Positions 13,932 to 18,440 of a DNA stretch of 18,440 nucleotides are shown piece by piece. The position numbers were made by a program, and so were the translations under genes. The stretch spans positions 1-18,440 of the forward strand of contig QIIJ01000463.1 in the NCBI GenBank assembly GCA_003232595.1. The letters run 5' to 3'. This DNA is from Aurantimonadaceae bacterium. Lineage in GTDB: Bacteria; Pseudomonadota; Alphaproteobacteria; Rhizobiales; Rhizobiaceae. The notes below the pieces were generated by a model. That model was not told the origin of the DNA, made no database searches, and saw only the letters and a list, made by a program, of their open reading frames with translations. Each line of letters begins with the position of its first letter. The first letter of the stretch is position 1.

Positions 13932-15098
13932 ATGACTGAACCTGCCATGCCGGCATTGCGCCCGGCTGATCCGTGTTTTTCATCCGGACCCACGACTAAA
14001 AGACCTGGCTGGTCGCTCGATGCTCTCAACAATGTGCTTTCAGGCCGCTCCCATCGCAGCAAGCCTGGCAAGGCAAAACTCAAACAGGCGATTGAACTTA
14101 CACGCGAAGTCTTGTGTGTGCCCGATGATTATCGCATTGGCATTGTTCCGGCCTCTGATACCGGGGCTGTCGAGATGGCGCTTTGGTCGCTTTTGGGTGA
14201 GCGCGGGGTGGATGTTGCCGCCTGGGAGAGTTTTGGCGCTGATTGGATTACCGATGTTTTTGGGCAGCTAAAACTTGGCGATACCCGGGAATTTCTTGCT
14301 GATTTCGGCAAGCTGCCTGATCTTTCGCAACTGGATTTTGATCGGGATGTGATTTTCACCTGGAACGGCACCACATCGGGTGTAAGGGTTCCCAATGGGG
14401 ATTTCATTCCGGCAGATCGCAAGGGCCTGACCATTTGCGATGCCACATCTGCCGCCTTTGCCCAGAACCTGGACTTTTCCAAACTTGATGTGACAACTTT
14501 CTCCTGGCAAAAGGTGCTTGGCGGCGAAGCTGCCCACGGCATGCTGGTGCTGTCGCCGCGGGCGGTTGAACGGCTTGAAACATACTCGCCACCCTGGCCC
14601 CTGCCCAAAATATTCCGCATGACAAAGGGCGGAGAACTGAATGAGGGCATATTTGAGGGAGCCACCATCAACACCCCGTCCATGCTGTGTGTTGAAGACT
14701 ATCTTGACGCGCTGAACTGGGCCAAATCCATTGGCGGGCTGGATGGTCTTATGCAGCGGGCGGATGCCAATTTGGCCACTATTGCCAAGTGGGTGGATAA
14801 ATCGCCATGGGTGGAATTCCTGGCTGAAGATATTGCCACCCGATCCAATACAGGCATCTGCCTTAAAATCGTTGATCCTGTGATTACCGGTCTTGATCAG
14901 GTTGGGCAGGTGGCTTTTGCCAAGGGCATTGTAGCACTTCTGGATGCGGAAAGCATTGCCTATGATATCGGTTCCTATGCCAAAGCGCCACCGGGTCTGC
15001 GCATCTGGGGGGCTGGTACTGTTGAACTGGCAAATATCAGAGCGCTTTTACCGTGGCTTGACTGGGGTTTCCAGATACAAAAATCGCGGCTCGGCTGA
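13932..15098 (+). CDS. serC: Phosphoserine aminotransferase SerC
   Basis: PLP enzyme that transaminates 3-phosphohydroxypyruvate to phosphoserine with glutamate, the second step of serine synthesis. It has 388 residues and belongs to the variant common in Alphaproteobacteria. FSSGPTTKRPGWSL (16-29) is the N-terminal substrate region, CDATSA (169-174) holds Asp170 for the PLP ring nitrogen, and FSWQKVLGGE (190-199) holds the Schiff-base Lys194. The frame opens at GTG 13917 inside the leader hairpin; ATG 13932 with GAGGA at 13919-13923 is the better start. Expression is probably controlled at translation by the leader. serA, the preceding step of the pathway, follows 99 bases downstream. Confidence 0.95.
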   Translation: MTEPAMPALRPADPCFSSGPTTKRPGWSLDALNNVLSGRSHRSKPGKAKLKQAIELTREVLCVPDDYRIGIVPASDTGAVEMALWSLLGERGVDVAAWESFGADWITDVFGQLKLGDTREFLADFGKLPDLSQLDFDRDVIFTWNGTTSGVRVPNGDFIPADRKGLTICDATSAAFAQNLDFSKLDVTTFSWQKVLGGEAAHGMLVLSPRAVERLETYSPPWPLPKIFRMTKGGELNEGIFEGATINTPSMLCVEDYLDALNWAKSIGGLDGLMQRADANLATIAKWVDKSPWVEFLAEDIATRSNTGICLKIVDPVITGLDQVGQVAFAKGIVALLDAESIAYDIGSYAKAPPGLRIWGAGTVELANIRALLPWLDWGFQIQKSRLG

Positions 15099-15128
15099 CG
15101 TCATTTGCGAGTACAGACATGACGTTTT
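15099..15128 (+). other. Hairpin with short T-run between serC and serA
   Basis: CGTCAT (15099-15104), immediately after the serC stop, pairs with ATGACG (15119-15124) over a 14-base loop, followed by four T (15125-15128). The A of the stop codon with the first T adds a seventh pair. This could be a weak terminator or attenuator that lowers serA relative to serC, or an RNA-stability hairpin. The long loop and short T-run make strong termination unlikely. Confidence 0.35.
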
Positions 15129-15197
15129 CCAAATTCAATTCAGTCTGATATCCACAGAACAAGCCGGATAGCAGCGCATTCTGCAAGGACAAGATTA

Positions 15198-16793
15198 ATG
15201 AACAAACCACGCGTACTTATCTCGGATGCCCTTTCACAAACCGCGGTTCGGATATTTGAAGAAGCTGGCGTTGAGGTCGACTTCAAGCCTGAAACAGGCA
15301 AGGACAAGGACGAATTACATCGAATAATTGGCGATTATGACGGCCTTGCCATTCGTTCAGCAACCAAAGTGACCGAAAAGATTATTTCGGCTGCAACAAA
15401 ACTCAAGATCGTCGGCCGCGCCGGTATCGGCGTCGACAATGTCGATATTCCTGCGGCCTCGCGCCGGGGTATAATTGTCATGAATACCCCGTTCGGCAAC
15501 TCGATAACCACAGCGGAACATGCCGTATCGCTGATGATGGCAGTAGCGCGGCAGCTTCCCGCGGCAGATCTGTCCACCCAGGCCGGCAAGTGGGAGAAAT
15601 CGAAATTCATGGGAGTGGAACTGACCAACAAGGTACTTGGCCTGATTGGCTGCGGCAATATCGGCTCCATCGTCGCGGACCGCGCAAAGGGTCTGCACAT
15701 GAAGGTTATTGCTTTCGACCCGTTCCTGAGTGCTGATCGCGCTGCTGAATTGCAGATCGAAAAGGTCGATCTTGATGGATTGTTTGCGCGTGCTGATTTT
15801 ATCTCCCTTCATACGCCACTGACCGACAAGACCCGCAATATCATTGATGCAGCCGCAATCGCCAAAATGAAATCCGGTGTGCGAATTATCAATTGCGCTC
15901 GCGGCGGTCTGGTGGTCGAGGCGGATCTGTCCGATGCGATCAGATCAGGAAAAGTAGCTGGTGCCGGGTTTGATGTGTTTGAAGTGGAACCGGCGAAAGA
16001 TAGCCAGCTATTTGGCTTGCCCAATGTTGTTTGCACCCCGCATCTGGGGGCCTCAACAACCGAGGCCCAGGAAAATGTTGCCATTCAGGTGGCAGAGCAG
16101 ATGGCAGACTATCTCATCAATGGTGCCGTCAGCAATGCGCTTAATATGCCATCGATATCTGCCGAGGAAGCACCAACACTGACACCATTTGTCAAGCTTG
16201 CAGAGGTGCTGGGCTCTTTTGCCGGGCAACTGACGGAATCACCGATCAAGGAAGTTGAAATTCTTTTTGACGGCCATGTGGCAGAAATGAACACCAAAGC
16301 ATTGAGCAGTGCGGCATTGGCCGGATTACTGAAACCGCTGGTATCGGATGTCAACATGGTTTCCGCTCCTGTGATGATGAAAGAGCGCGGGGTCAAACTG
16401 ATGGAATCGACCCGCAGCAAGTCCGGCGTGTTTGATGGTTATATGCGGTTGACTGTAGTGAGCGAAACCCAGAGCCGGTCTGTGGCGGGCACGGTGTTTT
16501 CCGACGGCAAGCCGCGCTTTATTCAAATCAAGGGTATCAATATGGAGGCAGAAGCAGGTCGCTATATGCTTTATACTACAAACCGCGATGCGCCAGGTAT
16601 TATCGGCCTTTTGGGCATGACACTTGGCAGAGCCGGGGTCAATATTGCGAATTTTCACCTCGGGCGCGACAAGCAGGGCGGCAATGCAATTGCGTTGCTT
16701 TACCTTGATGCACCTATTCCAGATGATGTATTGTCTGTCGTTGGTGCCCAGCCGGAAATAGAACAGGCAAAGGCGTTGGAGTTTGATGTTTGA
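15198..16793 (+). CDS. serA: D-3-phosphoglycerate dehydrogenase SerA
   Basis: NAD-dependent oxidation of 3-phosphoglycerate to 3-phosphohydroxypyruvate, the first committed step of serine synthesis. It has 531 residues, the long type with an extra regulatory domain. The substrate-binding domain is split around a Rossmann fold with GCGNIG at 151-156. Catalytic residues are Arg235 (NCARGG), Glu264 (FEVEP) and His282 (PHLGAST). An allosteric substrate-binding domain (about 320-450) is followed by a C-terminal ACT domain (about 455-531, with RDAPGIIG and NIANFHLGR), the usual serine-feedback site. ATG 15198 is supported by AAGGAC at 15185-15190. Only 26 bases separate its stop from the stop of the convergent transporter gene, and I see no terminator there. 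Confidence 0.97.
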   Translation: MNKPRVLISDALSQTAVRIFEEAGVEVDFKPETGKDKDELHRIIGDYDGLAIRSATKVTEKIISAATKLKIVGRAGIGVDNVDIPAASRRGIIVMNTPFGNSITTAEHAVSLMMAVARQLPAADLSTQAGKWEKSKFMGVELTNKVLGLIGCGNIGSIVADRAKGLHMKVIAFDPFLSADRAAELQIEKVDLDGLFARADFISLHTPLTDKTRNIIDAAAIAKMKSGVRIINCARGGLVVEADLSDAIRSGKVAGAGFDVFEVEPAKDSQLFGLPNVVCTPHLGASTTEAQENVAIQVAEQMADYLINGAVSNALNMPSISAEEAPTLTPFVKLAEVLGSFAGQLTESPIKEVEILFDGHVAEMNTKALSSAALAGLLKPLVSDVNMVSAPVMMKERGVKLMESTRSKSGVFDGYMRLTVVSETQSRSVAGTVFSDGKPRFIQIKGINMEAEAGRYMLYTTNRDAPGIIGLLGMTLGRAGVNIANFHLGRDKQGGNAIALLYLDAPIPDDVLSVVGAQPEIEQAKALEFDV

Positions 16794-16819
16794 TGGCATT
16801 TTACGGGCCACAGCCTAAT

Positions 16820-17734
16820 TCATTCAACTTTCCTTTGCACCAGCGTAATCCCGCCAATCACCATAACCAGTGCAATCGCGTGATGCAGTCCAAGAGATTC
16901 GCCAAGCAACAGAACGGCAAGGATAGCGGCAAAAACCGGCAAGAGGTTGAAATATATTCCTGCAGCATTGGCTCCGAGTTTGCTTACTCCTTCAATGTAA
17001 CATGCCTGGGCGATTACCGAAGCGAACAGACCGGTATAAACCACAGCTGCAATACCGGTTGTCGTTGTCGGGAATATCGCGGTGCCATTGTAGATTTCCC
17101 AACTCATGGCAATGGCTGAGGATATCAGGGCACCAATGAAAAGAGCTACCAGCAGGCTTAACCAGTGCAATTCAGGCTTGTTTTTGAGACCGATTGAGTA
17201 GCCGGAATAAAACAAAGCTGCAAAGAACATCATCATGTCGCCCCGGTTGAGCGATTGCTCCAGAAGCAGGGAGGGGTTGCCATCGGTGATGACCAGCACC
17301 ACGCCAATCAGGGTGAGGCAAAATCCGATAATCTGCGCCGGGCCGAATCGTAGCCGGTAAAGCAACAGGTTGCCAAGAAATATCATCAATGGCATCGCGG
17401 ATTGCTCAATTGCCACATTGAACGCAGTTGTATAGTGCAGGGCGGAATAAAGCAGAATGTTAAACCCTGTATAGCCAACCGCACCCATCGCCAAAAGATA
17501 GGGCATGTTTTTACGAATAACCGGCCAGTCTGCGCGGATGTGTTTTTGCGCAAACAGGATTACAACCAAAAAAGCAAAGGCCCAGCGGGAAAATGTCAGA
17601 ACCATCGGTGAAATGTGGCCGACTGCATATTTGCCCATCACCGCATTGCCAGCCCAGATCAATGAAGTAACAACCAGCAGAAAATGTGGTCGAATCACCT
17701 GCCATTTTCCGGTCTTTGTCGGGGTCAATGACAT
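16820..17734 (-). CDS. EamA/DMT-family transporter (RhaT/YdcZ-type permease)
   Basis: A 304-residue inner-membrane permease of the drug/metabolite transporter superfamily, with two EamA repeats (about 16-148 and 165-300) and about ten hydrophobic helices. Family-like features are WAGNAVMGKYAV in helix 1, FSRWAFAFLVV in helix 2, and the C-terminal EGVSKLGANAAGIYFNLLPVFAA block. Members export amino acids, nucleosides or other small metabolites, and the substrate cannot be told from sequence. It lies convergent to serA and divergent from purA. An exporter between serine and purine genes is suggestive only. The start at 17734 has GGAA a few bases upstream on its strand and gives the normal N-terminus. 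Confidence 0.9.
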   Translation of the reverse strand: MSLTPTKTGKWQVIRPHFLLVVTSLIWAGNAVMGKYAVGHISPMVLTFSRWAFAFLVVILFAQKHIRADWPVIRKNMPYLLAMGAVGYTGFNILLYSALHYTTAFNVAIEQSAMPLMIFLGNLLLYRLRFGPAQIIGFCLTLIGVVLVITDGNPSLLLEQSLNRGDMMMFFAALFYSGYSIGLKNKPELHWLSLLVALFIGALISSAIAMSWEIYNGTAIFPTTTTGIAAVVYTGLFASVIAQACYIEGVSKLGANAAGIYFNLLPVFAAILAVLLLGESLGLHHAIALVMVIGGITLVQRKVE

Positions 17735-17935
17735 TGTTTTTCCATCATTTGATCTTATTCATTCAGGCGGAGAGAATATCCGCCGATTTGATGAGTTTGT
17801 AGGTGATTGAAACGTTGAATTCAATTGTCAGGGGGTCGCGTTTGAATTGGCTTGCAGCTATAACCCATAAGCTTTTGAAGGCGAATTGTCTTGAAGTAAT
17901 TTGGTATTCTGCAAGTGGTGGCACAGGGGAATAAT
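17735..17935. other. Divergent promoter region between the transporter gene and purA
   Basis: No gene is visible in these 201 bases. A hairpin GGCGGA (17766-17771) with TCCGCC (17779-17784) over seven bases lies about 30 bases before the transporter start; neither strand has a T-run, so it is not a terminator. TATAAC (17859-17864) is a good -10 for purA but lacks a convincing -35. AGGGGA (17925-17930) is the purA Shine-Dalgarno. Confidence 0.35.
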
Positions 17936-18440
17936 ATGGTCAATGTGGTGGTTGTCGGCTCGCAATGGGGTGATGAGGGCAAGGGTAAAATTGTCGACTG
18001 GCTGTCTGAACGCGCCGACGTGGTGGTGCGGTTTCAGGGCGGGCACAATGCTGGCCACACACTGGTCATTGGCGATGTTGTCTACAAGTTAAGTGTATTG
18101 CCTTCCGGGGTCGTCCGTAAAAACACCATTGGCGTGATCGGTAACGGGGTTGTGATTGACCCCCATGCGCTGGTGGCCGAAATTGCCACACTCAAGGCAC
18201 AAGGTGTTGAGGTGACCCCTGAAAACCTGCAGATTGCGGATAATGCGACACTTATTTTGTCGGTTCACCGTGATCTGGACGGCCTGCGCGAGGATGCAAG
18301 TGCAAAGGGCACCAAGATAGGCACCACAAGACGGGGCATTGGCCCGGCTTATGAGGACAAGGTTGGCAGGCGGGCAATCCGGGTGATGGATCTGGCCAAT
18401 CCGGAAACACTTCCGGCAAAGATTGACCGGTTGTTGACCC
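17936..18440 (+). CDS. purA: Adenylosuccinate synthetase PurA, 3' end outside window
   Basis: GTP-dependent ligation of IMP and aspartate to adenylosuccinate, the first committed step to AMP. The frame runs open from ATG 17936 to the right edge, giving 168 complete codons of a protein normally about 430 residues long. The N-terminus MVNVVVVGSQWGDEGKGKIV contains the P-loop-like GDEGKGK (12-18) with catalytic Asp13. GGHNAGHT (35-42) carries His41, both at the numbers of the E. coli enzyme. GTTRRGIGPAYEDKVGRRAI follows in the conserved IMP-binding region. The start is supported by AGGGGA five bases upstream. Confidence 0.96.
   Translation, partial: MVNVVVVGSQWGDEGKGKIVDWLSERADVVVRFQGGHNAGHTLVIGDVVYKLSVLPSGVVRKNTIGVIGNGVVIDPHALVAEIATLKAQGVEVTPENLQIADNATLILSVHRDLDGLREDASAKGTKIGTTRRGIGPAYEDKVGRRAIRVMDLANPETLPAKIDRLLT

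Noticed and set aside
14129..14683. 184-codon minus-strand frame inside serC
   Set aside because: Antisense shadow of a clear SerC coding region; Ser/Pro-rich product without domain features.
16326..16811. 161-codon minus-strand frame over the serA 3' end
   Set aside because: Antisense to the ACT-domain coding region; no motif and no credible ribosome binding site context.
17766..17784. Hairpin GGCGGA/TCCGCC between the transporter gene and purA as a riboswitch or terminator
   Set aside because: A single short stem, no T-run on either strand and no recognisable purine-riboswitch core around it.
1..18440. CRISPR arrays, tRNA/rRNA genes, insertion sequences, prophage or defence genes
   Set aside because: No regularly spaced repeats, cloverleaf-like sequence, transposase/integrase motifs or terminal inverted repeats were seen on reading both strands.

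Overview
The window reads as a chromosomal segment of an alphaproteobacterium, most likely Hyphomicrobiales (Rhizobiales). The grounds are: the order pal-cpoB-tilS-ftsH-glmM; the serC-serA pair preceded by a two-hairpin leader matching the alphaproteobacterial serC motif; a DMT exporter next to purA; tandem 'GWYLRGDIG'-type outer-membrane barrels; and TTAA-N7-TTAA boxes of the CtrA type. I see no mobile element, phage gene, CRISPR array, tRNA or rRNA. The genus is not resolved.

Left part (1-4567), accessory metabolism. It holds the 3' part of an agmatine-deiminase-family gene and an orphan six-helix ferric-reductase-like (MsrQ-related) membrane protein. Then a GcvA-type LysR regulator is divergent from a two-gene operon. 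That operon encodes a gamma-butyrobetaine-hydroxylase-like 2-oxoglutarate dioxygenase and an HD-domain mixed-valent di-iron oxygenase that keeps every PhnZ/TmpB signature residue I could check. I read the pair as TmpA-TmpB: hydroxylation of 2-(trimethylammonio)ethylphosphonate, then oxidative C-P cleavage to glycine betaine and phosphate. This is the most interesting metabolic content.

Middle part (4568-11643), conserved housekeeping. pal (Tol-Pal lipoprotein) ends at a strong intrinsic terminator. cpoB (periplasmic coordinator of cell-wall synthesis and constriction) and tilS (tRNA-Ile lysidine synthetase) are almost touching. ftsH (membrane AAA+ protease) has a plausible sigma-70-like promoter, and glmM (phosphoglucosamine mutase) has its own upstream region with an operator-like dyad. 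No tolQRAB genes are seen next to pal.

Right part (11644-18440). A 339-base intergenic region with two CtrA-type boxes precedes two tandem paralogous outer-membrane beta-barrel genes, which end at a textbook terminator. A structured leader overlapping the Shine-Dalgarno then precedes serC and serA (serine biosynthesis from 3-phosphoglycerate). A convergent EamA-family transporter follows, and the window ends in the first 168 codons of purA.

Starts were re-chosen from Shine-Dalgarno positions and family N-termini where the longest reading frame was too long: the MsrQ-like gene, tmpB, cpoB, ftsH, glmM, the first OMP gene and serC. Residue numbers refer to the chosen starts.
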